Shown piece after piece: positions 1 to 9,137 of a stretch of 64,000 bases of DNA. The number at the start of each line of letters is the position of its first letter. The first letter of the stretch is position 1. Source of the DNA: Gammaproteobacteria bacterium Ga0077536 (GTDB lineage: Bacteria; Pseudomonadota; Gammaproteobacteria; Ga0077536); assembly GCA_001464935.1 (NCBI GenBank), contig LNEL01000050.1:62001-126000 (forward strand), given 5' to 3'. A program made the translations under genes and the position numbers. The notes beneath the pieces are model-generated. The model did not search any database, was not told the DNA's origin, and saw only the letters and a program-made list of their open reading frames with translations.

Positions 1-1432
1 ACAGGATGTCCGCGAGCAGCCCGTCCAGATCCTCGAGTTCCTCGGGCAGGCTTTCGAGCGCCGCCGCCACCTTGCGGATGCGCGCGCAGATGGCCCAGAA
101 CAGGCGCTCGGCGAGGCCGCGCTGCACGAGGCTCAGCAGGCCGAGGTTGAACATCTGCAGCGCCTGCTCGCGACCGGTCAGTGCATCGTGATAGCACTCG
201 ACGAGGCGTCGCTCGCTGATCTCGCGGTATGCGACGATCAGGTCCTGAATCGGTTGCGGCAGATCCTTCTGCACGGCCTGGTCGATGTCCGGCACTTCGA
301 AGCGGTCGAACACCGTCGAGCCCAGCGTGTTGAACACCAGCACGCTGTGATGCGCCGCGATCGCGCGCCCGGACTCGCTGACGATCATCGGATGGTCGAT
401 GCCACGCGCGTCGCACACGCTGCCGATTCGGTACACCACGTCGTTCGCGTATTCGCGCAGCGTGTAGTTGATCGACGAGCTGAAGTTGGTCCCGCTGCCG
501 TCGTAGTCAACGCCGAGGCCGCCGCCGATGTCGATATAGCGCAGCCCCGCGCCCAGTCCCTTCAGCTCGGCGTACACGTGCGCGAGCTCATTGATGGCCG
601 CCTTCACGCGCCGGATGTCCTGCAGCTGGCTGCCGGGGTGGCAGTGCACGAGTTCGAGGCAATCGAGCATGTCGCGCGCGCGCAGCGTTTCGACAGCGTC
701 GAGGATCTCGGACACGAACAGCCCGAATTTCGACTTCTCGCCCGCCGAATCGCGCCAGCGGCCCGAGCCTTCGCTGGCGAGCTTCACCCGCACGCCGATG
801 TGCGGGCGTACGTTGTACTTCTCGGCGTACTCGAGAATCAGCCCCAGCTCGGCATAGTTCTCGACCACCGGGATGATGCGACGCCCGAGCTTGGTCGCGA
901 GGATCACGGCCTCGATGTAACTCGCGTCCTTAAAACCGTTGCAGACGATCATGCGGTCGCCACAGTCTTCGCTCATTGCGATCACGGCGAGCAGTTCGGG
1001 CTTCGAGCCAGCCTCCAGACCGAAGCCGAACTCTTCGCCGTAGCGAAAGACTTCTTCGACAACGAGGCGCTGCTGGTTCACCTTGATCGGGAACACCGCC
1101 GCGTAGCTGTTCCGATAGCCGTTCTCGGTGATCGCGTCCGCGAAGGCGTCGTTCAGATGACGCAGGCGATGGGCCAGGATGTCCGAGAAGCGCACGACCA
1201 CGGGCGTCGTCAAATCCCGCTCTTTCAGCCCCTGCACGATCTCGTGGAGGTCGATCTCGCGCTCGTCGCAGGGCCGCACCACGACGTGGCCGGCGGCGTT
1301 GATGCCGAAATAGCCTTTGCCCCAGGCATGGATGTCGTAGAGGTCGGCCGAGTCCTCGACTCGCCAGCTGCCGCCGGCGTGGCGCCGCTGCCGGGGTTTT
1401 TCTTCGGTGGTGGCGGGGTGCTGTTCGTTCAT
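1..1432 (-). CDS. speA: Biosynthetic arginine decarboxylase, N-terminal 477 residues (runs off the window)
   Basis: PLP enzyme that converts arginine to agmatine, the first step of the agmatine route to putrescine. The minus-strand frame opens with MNEQHPATTEEKPRQRR and continues without a stop to base 1, so the C-terminal part lies outside. The family is usually about 630-660 residues. The PLP-lysine segment AAVFPIKVNQQR (Lys near residue 117) and the later FGFGLEAGSKPELL segment are typical of alanine-racemase-fold decarboxylases of the SpeA type. It stands alone here, but aguA at 44191 would use its product. The plus-strand open frame over the same bases is a shadow. Confidence 0.93.
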   Translation of the reverse strand, partial: MNEQHPATTEEKPRQRRHAGGSWRVEDSADLYDIHAWGKGYFGINAAGHVVVRPCDEREIDLHEIVQGLKERDLTTPVVVRFSDILAHRLRHLNDAFADAITENGYRNSYAAVFPIKVNQQRLVVEEVFRYGEEFGFGLEAGSKPELLAVIAMSEDCGDRMIVCNGFKDASYIEAVILATKLGRRIIPVVENYAELGLILEYAEKYNVRPHIGVRVKLASEGSGRWRDSAGEKSKFGLFVSEILDAVETLRARDMLDCLELVHCHPGSQLQDIRRVKAAINELAHVYAELKGLGAGLRYIDIGGGLGVDYDGSGTNFSSSINYTLREYANDVVYRIGSVCDARGIDHPMIVSESGRAIAAHHSVLVFNTLGSTVFDRFEVPDIDQAVQKDLPQPIQDLIVAYREISERRLVECYHDALTGREQALQMFNLGLLSLVQRGLAERLFWAICARIRKVAAALESLPEELEDLDGLLADIL

Positions 1433-1862
1433 CACGTTCTCACGCTCAAATTAAGAAGATTGGCATGCGCAATTTGCATGCGTTTCGCGCGCCGCGTGCA
1501 TCTTCGGCCCTTGCATGCGCCGTGACAACCGGCAGGGCGGCAGATCGGTGATCTGGTTACCAGGCTGCCAGCGGTCAGCCTTTGGGATACCCAACTTTTG
1601 AACCTGTTTTGGGCGTCCACGGAGTAGGGGCTTCAGCGCACAGTTCGCCGGGCACTGCGACGTCAACTCGTCATGGCCCAGCGCCGCGATTCACCCACAG
1701 GGTCATAAATTTGCTGGAGAAGGGTCTGCTGGCGGGCGAGTGCGCTGGAGGGAGGTTGTCACCTGCGGCCGGGGCTTGCGACATTACCCGGCAGTACGCG
1801 CCCGTGTGAGGTCTGTCGTACCGGTGAAGGACACCTCCTTCGATGTCGTCCGAACTGCTGCG
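1433..1862. other. Intergenic region upstream of speA
   Basis: About 430 bases without a supportable gene. The half next to speA carries three GCATGC palindromes (separate entry). The rest faces the 3' end of the FAD monooxygenase gene. Short open frames on both strands have no ribosome site and no recognisable protein features. Confidence 0.5.
1463..1518. promoter_or_regulatory. Cluster of three GCATGC palindromes upstream of speA
   Basis: GCATGC occurs at 1463-1468, 1476-1481 and 1513-1518, that is 30-86 bases upstream of the speA start. The first two flank an AT-rich spacer, and the second and third share the longer word TTGCATGCG. The position fits an operator for speA. No regulator is identified, so this is inference from spacing and symmetry only. 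Confidence 0.3.
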
Positions 1863-3068
1863 TCAGATTTCACCGAAGAAGCGCTGACGCGCGATTTCAT
1901 CGGTGGCAGCGTCTGGCCCCATGCCGAACAGGTCCGGGATTCGATTCAGATCTGACTCAATGCGGGGCAGCGCGCGGGCCCGAACGATGTCTGCTTCGTG
2001 GCCGGTCGACAGGAACAGCGTTCGATACCACTGTTCCAGCGTGTGCACCTGCATAAAATCCCGATGCTGGGCTTCCGCATAGCGGTGTCCGGCGTTCTCC
2101 CATTCGTCGCTGGCGAGCAGTTGATCGCGCAGCAGCCGCGCTCCGCGAAGGGTAAGTGCCATGCCTTGTCCAAAGGATGGATCGCAGGTCGCAGCAGCAT
2201 CTCCGAGGAGCGCAATGCCATTGGCATACGGATGCTCGACCCAGCAGTCCGCGCTGGCGAAACTCGCCATCGGGCCAACCATCCGTGAGCGCTTGTATGT
2301 TGAACGAGGTACGCCGGTGCGCACGCTCTCGTCGATAAACAGCGGGAGATCGTGTGATTTCAACAGGCGGTGGCCGGCACTGCGTGGGTGGCCCAGGTAG
2401 GCACGTATCTGCCCATTGCCCACGTTGCAGAGAACCGCCTCCTGGCCTATCGACGGGTTCATCACGCCGAGCCATGCGTCTTCAGATATTTCGACATCGG
2501 CCAGCAGAACGCCAGTGAACACTCGATCATCCGAATCGCGACGTACATCGAAGCCGCCCCATTTACGCGCTGGTGAATTACGACCGTCAGCTGCGACTAC
2601 CAGTCTTGCCTCGATTTCGCTGGTCCAGGAGTCCTGCTCGACAGTCACGACTGGTCGGACACCGCCACGCAAGCCTCGAACCGCCGCGCCCCGCCTGACT
2701 TCGGCACCACAGGATTTGGCGGTGCTGATCAGCATCTCCTGCATCACGGGATGATGGACGCTGAACAGGGGCGAGCCGTGCGGCGTCGTGGCGGGGAAAT
2801 CACGGCGCGTGAGCAGGCGATCGCCGATGTAGATGTCCCAGTACGGCACTTCGAGCCCACAGGCTTCTCGCAGCTGTTCATAGATCCCAAGTGCCTTGGC
2901 TTCCGGCACTCCCCAGGCATGCATCCCTTCGCCCCTCACGCGGTCCCGGAAGTGTCGTTCACGTTCGAGGATGACCACCTGCAATCCCGCTCTGGCCAGT
3001 GCGCAGCCGAGCGCCGAGCCGCCCATCCCGCCTCCAATAATCGCAACATCGTAACGTAACCGGGTCAT
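1863..3068 (-). CDS. FAD-dependent monooxygenase / geranylgeranyl-reductase-like oxidoreductase
   Basis: Flavoprotein of the PHBH/geranylgeranyl reductase fold, 401 residues. It has an N-terminal Rossmann motif YDVAIIGGGMGGSALG (glycines at 12-17), a DG motif (AADGRNSP, near 160) and the flavin-binding GD motif LLGDAAATCDPSFGQG near 289. The start at 3068 is chosen because GAAAGG lies seven bases upstream; a longer reading from 3134 lacks this. It sits 114 bases downstream of the small gene at 3183-3566 and probably forms a unit with it, opposite the regulator at 3737. The substrate is unknown; a polyketide, terpenoid or aromatic is possible. Confidence 0.85.
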   Translation of the reverse strand: MTRLRYDVAIIGGGMGGSALGCALARAGLQVVILERERHFRDRVRGEGMHAWGVPEAKALGIYEQLREACGLEVPYWDIYIGDRLLTRRDFPATTPHGSPLFSVHHPVMQEMLISTAKSCGAEVRRGAAVRGLRGGVRPVVTVEQDSWTSEIEARLVVAADGRNSPARKWGGFDVRRDSDDRVFTGVLLADVEISEDAWLGVMNPSIGQEAVLCNVGNGQIRAYLGHPRSAGHRLLKSHDLPLFIDESVRTGVPRSTYKRSRMVGPMASFASADCWVEHPYANGIALLGDAAATCDPSFGQGMALTLRGARLLRDQLLASDEWENAGHRYAEAQHRDFMQVHTLEQWYRTLFLSTGHEADIVRARALPRIESDLNRIPDLFGMGPDAATDEIARQRFFGEI

Positions 3069-3182
3069 CGTTGAACCTTTCTTCAGATCAGGCACGGGTG
3101 AAGCAGGGGACAGGTGCGCCGCGCCGTTCGACACACCCGCCCCAAGCCAGCGGGAACGTTGCGGCTGGTCAGTCGGTCCCGC

Positions 3183-3566
3183 TCAGCCGATTGGTTTCAG
3201 CGTCCCGGCCCAGGTCCGGGTCGACTGGTCTGCCACGGCGTCAAGCGCCATGTTGACCGGCGTGTCGCCCACCATCAGCGTCCCTGCACCTGTCGTGTGC
3301 CAACGCGTGGGGCCAACTGCTTCGAACATGCCGCGTGCGCTGCCTGTCACGATTTTGCCGTCCGGCGGAAAAGCGTACGCGTGATACTCCCAGGTACCCT
3401 TGGCGTGGCCTGCCGGTGCGTACGTCACCGTTCCGTGGAACGGGCCGAACTCCTTCGAACTACCTTCGACGTTGGTGTGTCCGACGAGGCTGCCTGCCGG
3501 CCCCGGTGTCACGGTGACTGATGTCATGGTTGCTGTGAATTCGACGATGCCCTCGTTCTTGCTCAT
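3183..3566 (-). CDS. Small beta-rich hypothetical protein (127 aa)
   Basis: No signal peptide or membrane segment is visible. The sequence is rich in Gly, Thr and Val with alternating polar and hydrophobic stretches (EFTATMTSVTVTPGPAG, WHTTGAGTLMVGDTPVNM), suggesting a single small beta-barrel of allene-oxide-cyclase or lipocalin type. That fold is a guess, not a family match. The ribosome site AGGGGAG sits seven bases before the ATG. It is the first gene of the presumed two-gene unit with the FAD monooxygenase. A ligand-binding or oxygenase-accessory role would fit the context. Confidence 0.7.
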   Translation of the reverse strand: MSKNEGIVEFTATMTSVTVTPGPAGSLVGHTNVEGSSKEFGPFHGTVTYAPAGHAKGTWEYHAYAFPPDGKIVTGSARGMFEAVGPTRWHTTGAGTLMVGDTPVNMALDAVADQSTRTWAGTLKPIG

Positions 3567-3736
3567 ACGCTTACTCCCCTGGTGATGTTGTCGGCATGAC
3601 TGGCTGCCGTGCTGTTCTGCAGCGATCAGCAGCTTTTCGTTTGCTAGCCGGGCAACTGCCCGGAAGCGCTGCCTATACTAGGTAGGGGGGCAGGAAGAAA
3701 TCCTAATGAGAACCTCAAAAATTTCTCAAATCGACG
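3567..3736. promoter_or_regulatory. Divergent promoter region between oxygenase unit and regulator
   Basis: The 170 bases separate two divergent units. They include an AT-rich stretch just before the regulator start (around 3705-3735), out of keeping with the surrounding GC-rich DNA. No clear sigma-70 boxes or inverted repeat could be fixed by eye. The arrangement suggests the regulator controls the divergent genes. Confidence 0.4.
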
Positions 3737-6685
3737 ATGAACGCTGAACGTCCGTTGCGCCCGGTGGCGTTTCCACCTTTCAGGCTCGACCCGGATGCTG
3801 CAGTGCTTTATCGGGGCCAGCGCGTGGTCGATCTCCGCCCGAAGGCCTTTGCGTTGCTGCGACAGCTCGTCACCAATGCCGGCACGCTGCTCACCAAAGA
3901 CGCCCTGCTCGAATCGATCTGGCCTAACCGGATTGTCAGCGAGGGCGGGTTGACCGAACTCGTTCGAGAGCTTCGCAAAGCACTCGGCGACGATGCCAGG
4001 ACACCCGCCTTCATCGAAACCGTACACGGTCGCGGCTATCGCTTCATCGCGTCGCCGAATCTGGCGGAGCCCACAGAGGCTTTCGTGGCGCCGGCCTGCG
4101 CAGAGGAGTCGGCCACGGTGCCATTCGTAGGTAGGGATGGCGAACTACGCTTCCTTCATCGCAGACTGGCGCTTGCCGCGAGCGGTAATCGGCAACTCGT
4201 ATTCGTGACGGGTGAACCTGGGATCGGAAAGACGTCGCTGCTGGAAGCGTTTCGCAGACATTCTGCTCTAGACGCTTTGCCGTCCGGCTCGAACGTTCCT
4301 TGGATGGTCCGTGGTCAATGCATTGAGCAGTACGGGGCAGGTGAGGCCTATCTCCCGATACTTGATGCATTGGGACGGCTTTCACGGGTGGCAGGCGAGG
4401 AGGTCGTGAATACCCTGAGTCAATACGCACCGACTTGGCTCGATCAACTGCCGGCATTGCAGCGCGCGCGGGAGCGCCATAGACCTGCGTCACAAGTCAT
4501 GGGCACGACGCGCGAGCGAATGATGCGCGAAATGTCGGAAGCGCTAGAGGCCTTGACTGTTGCCCATCCACTCGTGCTGGTGCTTGAAGATCTGCACTGG
4601 AGCGACTACTCGACGCTGGATCTGATCTCGTTCGTGGCGCAACGCGAAGAACACGCACGCTTGATGATTATTGGCACATACAGACCAGAAGAAGTGTACG
4701 TGCGCGAACATCCATTGAAAGCCGTGAAACAGGAACTTCAGGCACGGGGGCAGTGCGTCGAACTGACACTGCCGTGCCTGTCGCAAGCGACAGTGGCGGA
4801 ATACCTGAGGCAACGATTCGGAAATGCGCACTCTGTCCCGGCAACGGACCAATTGGCACCCGTGGTGCATCGAAGAACGGATGGTCACCCGCTTTTCATG
4901 GTCAACGTCGTCGATTACGTAGCAGCGCAAGCATTCGCCGGGTTGCCCGAGTCGGTCGATCAAAGCATACCGGACAGTGTCCGCCAGATGATTGAGAAGC
5001 AGATTGACCGACTCTGTCTCGATGAGCAAACGCTTCTTGAAGCGGCCAGCGTGGCCGGAGTCGACTTCTCGGCCGCATCGGTAGCCGCCGGACTTGCGGC
5101 CACCGATGCTGATGCTGTCGAACAGCTCTGCGCGTCACTCGCAAGACGCGCGCTGTTTCTGGTTGCTCGGGGCAGCGATGCTTGGCCAGACGGCAGCTTG
5201 TCCGGGAGATATGGCTTCATCCACGCCCTCTATCAGAATGTCTTGTATTTTCGGATTCCGCCCGGCCGTCGCGCGCGGCTGCATCTTCGCGTAGGGCTGC
5301 GCGAAGAATCTGGCTTCCGTGATCAGACAGCCGATATTGCAGGCGAGCTCGCCCTGCATTTCGAGGAAGGGCACGACTATGAGCGTGCATTACACTATCT
5401 CTCTGTCGCTGGCGAAAAAGCTGTGCGTCGATGCGCAAACCGAGAGGCGATAGACGTCTTTTCGCGCGGATTGTCGTTGCTCGGCCATCTGCCGGATTCG
5501 GTGACCCGACGGCGGCATGAATTGGTGCTTCAGCTTGCGCTCGGTCCTCCGCTCATCCATTCGCACGGCTATGCGGCGGATGAAGTTGCACGGACTTATG
5601 GCCGGGCACGGGAGATTCACGATGAAGTGGGAGAGCCAACGCAACTGCTGTCGATTCTGTGGGGCCAGTGGCTCTACCTGGTGGTCCGTGGGGAGCATTC
5701 CGAAGCCCTTGACATCGGCATTCAGTTGCAGAAGCTCGAACGTACCCACGGCATCAATCTTCCCTGGGCGCACTACGCCGTAGGATGTTCATTGTTCTGG
5801 CTGGGCAAGCCGAGCGAATCTGCTGCCGCGCTTGAATACGGACTCGACCGCTACGAGGCCAGGACACACGCGGCAATGGTGCCAAGCTACAGCCAGGACC
5901 CAAAGACTGTATCGCTGCTGTATCGCGCGTGGGACCAGTGGGTGCTCGGCTGTCCAGAACAGGCGCTATCATCATGCATGACTGCGGTGACCTGGGCTGA
6001 ATCTCTGCGCCACCCGTTCAGTCTGGCATTCGCACTCAATTACTGCGCAGTCGTGCTGTTTCTTCGTCGCGAGCCGGCACTCGTTCGCGAGCATGCAGGA
6101 CGCGCAATGGCCCTCAGCGCAGAGCACGGATTTCCGTTTTGGCATGCATGGAGCGTCATGATGCATGGCTGGGCGCAGGTCAAATGCGAGCAGACGCAGG
6201 ATGGCATCGCGCGGCTGAGGCAAGGCTTTGAGGCCTACGAGTCAACTGGGGCGCAAATGGGGAAATCGATGTTCCTCTTGATGTTGGCGGATGCCTGCGC
6301 CAGCGTCGGTGCGACACGGGACGGACTTGACGCTGTGTCGGATGCGTTCGCCTATTGCGCATTCAGTCACGAACACGCGTTTCTGCCCGAACTGCACCGC
6401 ATAAAGGGCGAGCTCACCCTGGTTGCCGGAACGCGCAATGAAAGTCTCGGTGAGGTAGCTGCCGCACAGGCAGCCGCCAGCTTTCAGCAAGCGCTTGCGC
6501 TGGCGCGCGCACAAGGCGCGCTCGGATTGGAGTTGCGGGCTGCCGTGAGTCTGGCGCGGCTGTGGCAGCGACAAAAGCGCAATCGAGATGCCCGAGCACT
6601 CCTGGAGACGCTACTTCCGCGGTTCTCGGAGGGAGTGTCACTCCGGGACTGGCAGGAAGCGGCGTCACTAGTGACTGCGCTGTAG
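3737..6685 (+). CDS. Large transcriptional regulator: OmpR-type winged helix, ATPase, TPR-like C-terminus
   Basis: 982 residues. Residues about 12-105 form an OmpR/CadC-type winged helix (FRLDPDAAVLYRGQRVVDLR, LVRELRKALGDD, ETVHGRGYRF). An AAA/STAND-like NTPase follows, beginning at VPFVGRDGELRFL with Walker A GEPGIGKTSLLEAF near 159-172 and Walker B LVLVLEDLHWSD near 275. The rest, from about 520, is helical and TPR-like (repeated ALxYLSVAGEKAVRR and EALDIGIQL patterns). There is no receiver domain and no membrane segment. Such proteins act as single-chain ATP-dependent activators. The divergent FAD monooxygenase unit is the likely target. Confidence 0.88.
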   Translation: MNAERPLRPVAFPPFRLDPDAAVLYRGQRVVDLRPKAFALLRQLVTNAGTLLTKDALLESIWPNRIVSEGGLTELVRELRKALGDDARTPAFIETVHGRGYRFIASPNLAEPTEAFVAPACAEESATVPFVGRDGELRFLHRRLALAASGNRQLVFVTGEPGIGKTSLLEAFRRHSALDALPSGSNVPWMVRGQCIEQYGAGEAYLPILDALGRLSRVAGEEVVNTLSQYAPTWLDQLPALQRARERHRPASQVMGTTRERMMREMSEALEALTVAHPLVLVLEDLHWSDYSTLDLISFVAQREEHARLMIIGTYRPEEVYVREHPLKAVKQELQARGQCVELTLPCLSQATVAEYLRQRFGNAHSVPATDQLAPVVHRRTDGHPLFMVNVVDYVAAQAFAGLPESVDQSIPDSVRQMIEKQIDRLCLDEQTLLEAASVAGVDFSAASVAAGLAATDADAVEQLCASLARRALFLVARGSDAWPDGSLSGRYGFIHALYQNVLYFRIPPGRRARLHLRVGLREESGFRDQTADIAGELALHFEEGHDYERALHYLSVAGEKAVRRCANREAIDVFSRGLSLLGHLPDSVTRRRHELVLQLALGPPLIHSHGYAADEVARTYGRAREIHDEVGEPTQLLSILWGQWLYLVVRGEHSEALDIGIQLQKLERTHGINLPWAHYAVGCSLFWLGKPSESAAALEYGLDRYEARTHAAMVPSYSQDPKTVSLLYRAWDQWVLGCPEQALSSCMTAVTWAESLRHPFSLAFALNYCAVVLFLRREPALVREHAGRAMALSAEHGFPFWHAWSVMMHGWAQVKCEQTQDGIARLRQGFEAYESTGAQMGKSMFLLMLADACASVGATRDGLDAVSDAFAYCAFSHEHAFLPELHRIKGELTLVAGTRNESLGEVAAAQAAASFQQALALARAQGALGLELRAAVSLARLWQRQKRNRDARALLETLLPRFSEGVSLRDWQEAASLVTAL

Positions 6686-6702
6686 TCGAAGCTTGGCTAA
6701 GT

Positions 6703-6732
6703 GGGGACAATTTACAGCTGTCCTGTTTCCCC
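6703..6732. repeat. Imperfect inverted repeat GGGGA...TCCCC around ACAGCTGT
   Basis: GGGGA at 6703-6707 pairs with TCCCC at 6728-6732, and the loop contains the palindrome ACAGCTGT at 6714-6721. It starts 17 bases after the regulator stop. It could be a weak terminator hairpin or a REP-like element; there is no clean T-run. Confidence 0.4.
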
Positions 6733-6973
6733 GGCTTGAACTTTTTATGTTCATGACTTTGATATGTACTGGCACGTTCGACGCAGGTTCACGCGGCCCG
6801 TCGGATTGAGGTGACGCCGAAGTTGGCGTTGAGGCTTACGCAGCTAGCCAGTCCGCGACCGCAAGCATCATCTTTTCGCACGATCCGCTTGAGGGGAGAC
6901 GCGTGCGCAATGTTCATCTCGGCCGCGCGCCACTTCGTTCCTTGAATGCGTTTGAAAAGCGGACAGATTGACC

Positions 6974-6995
6974 ACCCATGACTGTCGTCATGGGT
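6974..6995. repeat. Perfect 9-bp hairpin (ACCCATGAC / GTCATGGGT)
   Basis: Arms at 6974-6982 and 6987-6995 are exact reverse complements with a four-base loop (TGTC). It lies 63 bases beyond the 3' end of the hydroxylase gene and could end or protect that transcript. No T-run follows on either strand. Confidence 0.5.
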
Positions 6996-7057
6996 TGGAG
7001 CCCTCCACTCACACCGGCACGCAGGGCACACCGCCAAGCGAACGCAGCAGCCCACCC

Positions 7058-7915
7058 TCAGTGTGAACGCACCCTTTCCCCACTCTGCCTGTCCGGCAGC
7101 AGCGGCCGCCACAGCTGACCGGCCAGGCCATGGGGGCACGGGTTGTCGATACCGTAGCGCTGCGGATACTGGTTCTTCGGCAAATAGTGCGTGCCGAACA
7201 GGCGGTCGATACACGGCAGCAGCGCGGCGTAGTTCTTGTTGGCGAATTCGCTGCCGTCGTTGGCGTGATGCCAGTGGTGATAGGCCGGTGTCGTGATGAG
7301 GTGTTCCAGCAGACCCAGGCGAAGGCGGAGATTCGCATGGATGAAGAATCCCCAGCCGGTGTTGAAGATGATGACCAACGCAATGACCGCGGCAAAAGAG
7401 TTGCTGCTGCTTTCTGCCAGCCCGATCAGCGACAGCACCACGGCAATCAGCGAGCGGGAGAATGCCAGGTCGAGCGGGTGCGCACGCGTATTCACCAGCC
7501 AGTCGATCCGCGTCGGACTGTGGTGAATGGCATGAAAGCGCCACAACCAGGGCACTTCGTGCGACCAACGATGTGCCCAGTAGTAGACAAGCTCACCGAT
7601 GATGAGCGTCGTGCCTACCCGCAGGGCGAAGGGGATGGAGGCGATCCAGGCGTAGAACGCGGTGGGTCCGTGCTGATACCCCCACTGCGCGAGGGACGCG
7701 AAAGCCACCACGAAGTAGGCTGGCACGATGCCACCCAGGAAGAAGTACGCAAGGTCGTCTGCAAAGTCCTCTCGCATCACTGCTTGCCGGTGCAGAGGCC
7801 ACCGGCGCTCCAGCGGTGCCAGCAGCGCGAACAGCAGCAGCAGCCACACGGTCAGGCCGACGAGCCGCGTCGGGCAGGCCGCGAACAGCTGCTGCCATTG
7901 GCTCAGCACCTCCAC
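7058..7915 (-). CDS. Fatty acid hydroxylase / sterol desaturase family membrane protein
   Basis: Di-iron integral membrane oxygenase, 285 residues. The histidine boxes are HRWSH (115-119), HAIHH (128-132) and HHWHH (213-217), and there are hydrophobic spans near 18-33, 55-75, 92-112 and 155-193. A GTG at 7915, nine bases after the stop of the PEP-CTERM gene upstream, is the chosen start; a GTG at 7909 is possible. Upstream extension to 8188 would only read the other gene out of frame. Close spacing suggests cotranscription with the PEP-CTERM gene. The substrate, a sterol, fatty acid or carotenoid, cannot be told. Confidence 0.85.
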   Translation of the reverse strand: MEVLSQWQQLFAACPTRLVGLTVWLLLLFALLAPLERRWPLHRQAVMREDFADDLAYFFLGGIVPAYFVVAFASLAQWGYQHGPTAFYAWIASIPFALRVGTTLIIGELVYYWAHRWSHEVPWLWRFHAIHHSPTRIDWLVNTRAHPLDLAFSRSLIAVVLSLIGLAESSSNSFAAVIALVIIFNTGWGFFIHANLRLRLGLLEHLITTPAYHHWHHANDGSEFANKNYAALLPCIDRLFGTHYLPKNQYPQRYGIDNPCPHGLAGQLWRPLLPDRQSGERVRSH

Positions 7916-7923
7916 GGTGGCGC

Positions 7924-8544
7924 TCAGGCCTTGTGCTTCTTCGCCATTCGTACGAGGCCGAACAGCGCCGGTACCAACAGCCAGCCGGACGCAGGTATCG
8001 GGACCGGATTCGCGGACAGATGCACGCCGTCGAGATTCAGGATCTGCGGCAGGGCGCCCGGCAGATAGGTCGCGACGAACTGCAGGGTTTGCGTGGTGCT
8101 CGAGGCTGTGAAGTGCATGGCGTCGGTGAGCCACGCGGTGTCGGTCAACGTGCTCAGCTGAGTCTCGTTGCCGAAGCTGACCTCCCATTGCGCAAGAAAA
8201 TTCGGATTGGTGTGCACCTCGTTTGACTCGAACGTGAGTGTATAGCGGGCCCCGATCACGAGACCGTCAATCTGCTGTGACAGACCGCGCGCATTCTGTC
8301 TGGGAGCGAAGTTGTCGAGATCCTGAATGCCGAAGTAGGTTCCCCCGTCTTGACTGAGATTGCTGCCGTCGAAGGTGTTCCAGAATTCACCTGCGGGATT
8401 GAGGAGGGTCCAGTCGGCGGGCTTGCCGGCGACGAAGTTCATCGAACCGTTCGCCACGAGGTCGAGCGACGCGGCTTGGGTCGGAAGGCTCGCGATGAAC
8501 ATGAGCGACAAGGAGAGAGACGAACGGTTGATGAATGGAATCAT
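7924..8544 (-). CDS. PEP-CTERM (VPxPA-type) exported protein
   Basis: 206 residues. Start at 8544 because AAGGAG lies nine bases upstream; earlier ATGs lack a site. A signal peptide is clear (MIPFINRSSLSLSLMFIASL then PTQAAS). The middle is a beta-rich extracellular domain (FESNEVHTNPNFLAQWEVSF). The C-terminus VPIPASGWLLVPALFGLV plus a basic tail (RMAKKHKA) is a PEP-CTERM sorting signal of the VPxPA type, recognised by exosortases. No exosortase is in the window. The product is likely a surface or matrix protein. Confidence 0.85.
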   Translation of the reverse strand: MIPFINRSSLSLSLMFIASLPTQAASLDLVANGSMNFVAGKPADWTLLNPAGEFWNTFDGSNLSQDGGTYFGIQDLDNFAPRQNARGLSQQIDGLVIGARYTLTFESNEVHTNPNFLAQWEVSFGNETQLSTLTDTAWLTDAMHFTASSTTQTLQFVATYLPGALPQILNLDGVHLSANPVPIPASGWLLVPALFGLVRMAKKHKA

Positions 8545-9137
8545 CGAATTGAACTCCTTTTGCATGAGAAAACGTCGTCCTGACGCTGGCCTGCCATGGT
8601 CCTGCTGCACGGCACGCCGGCTCGATGTGCGGGTGTGCGGCGCGTGATGTGGAATCGCGCGATGGGCATGTCACCCATCTTCAGTGTAGCGGGCGAATCG
8701 CGAGGCACCCGGAATTTCTGCGACGTTCGCCGCTGCGGGTTCACCGGATCCGCAGGCACTGCCGACCGCCGTCAGCCGCCATCGGACGCGTCCTGATCGG
8801 CAGGGGGCCGGGTGGTCTGCAGGCGCGCAGTGCAGCGTAAGCCCTTGGCCAGAAGGCGCAGCCTCGACCAGGGCACAGACCGGATGCCCGCTTCCTGCAG
8901 GCCGATGCGGTCAACGCGGTCGCGATGGCGTAGGGCGAAGACGTCATTCACGCTCTGCTGCCCGTCACTGAGGTGACGGTGACCATCGCGGCCGGCACTG
9001 ACGTGCCCTGGCAACCTGCGCGACAATGGCCGAGGGGACCTTTCATCGTCCGCGATGTGCCACCCGGCAGCAGATTCCGAGCAGGAGGGCTCAGCGACTG
9101 CGCACCTGGTCGCGGCCCTTCGTCATGAGGACAGAGC
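8545..9137. other. Long intergenic region
   Basis: 593 bases between two divergent genes. Several short frames exist but have Arg/Pro/Ala-rich shadow composition and no ribosome site. The part next to 9138 should hold the enoyl-CoA hydratase promoter and the part next to 8544 that of the PEP-CTERM gene. No repeat or RNA structure was recognised. Confidence 0.4.

Larger units (their letters stand above)
6686..7057. other. Non-coding stretch with two hairpins
   Basis: 372 bases between the regulator stop and the hydroxylase stop, with two inverted repeats (separate entries). An open minus-strand frame ending at 6789 gives unusually protein-like residues in its last 60 positions (for example GTKWRAAEMNIAHASPLKR). 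It has no ribosome site and its N-terminal part is a shadow of the hydroxylase. It is not called as a gene. Confidence 0.4.

Noticed and set aside
188..1525. 445-residue plus-strand open frame
   Set aside because: It is antisense to speA, and the composition (His/Arg/Ala/Asp-rich) is that of a shadow frame in GC-rich DNA.
6789..7568. 259-residue minus-strand frame over the hydroxylase 3' end
   Set aside because: Most of it reads the hydroxylase gene out of frame and it lacks a ribosome site; only the tail is kept as a low-interest finding.
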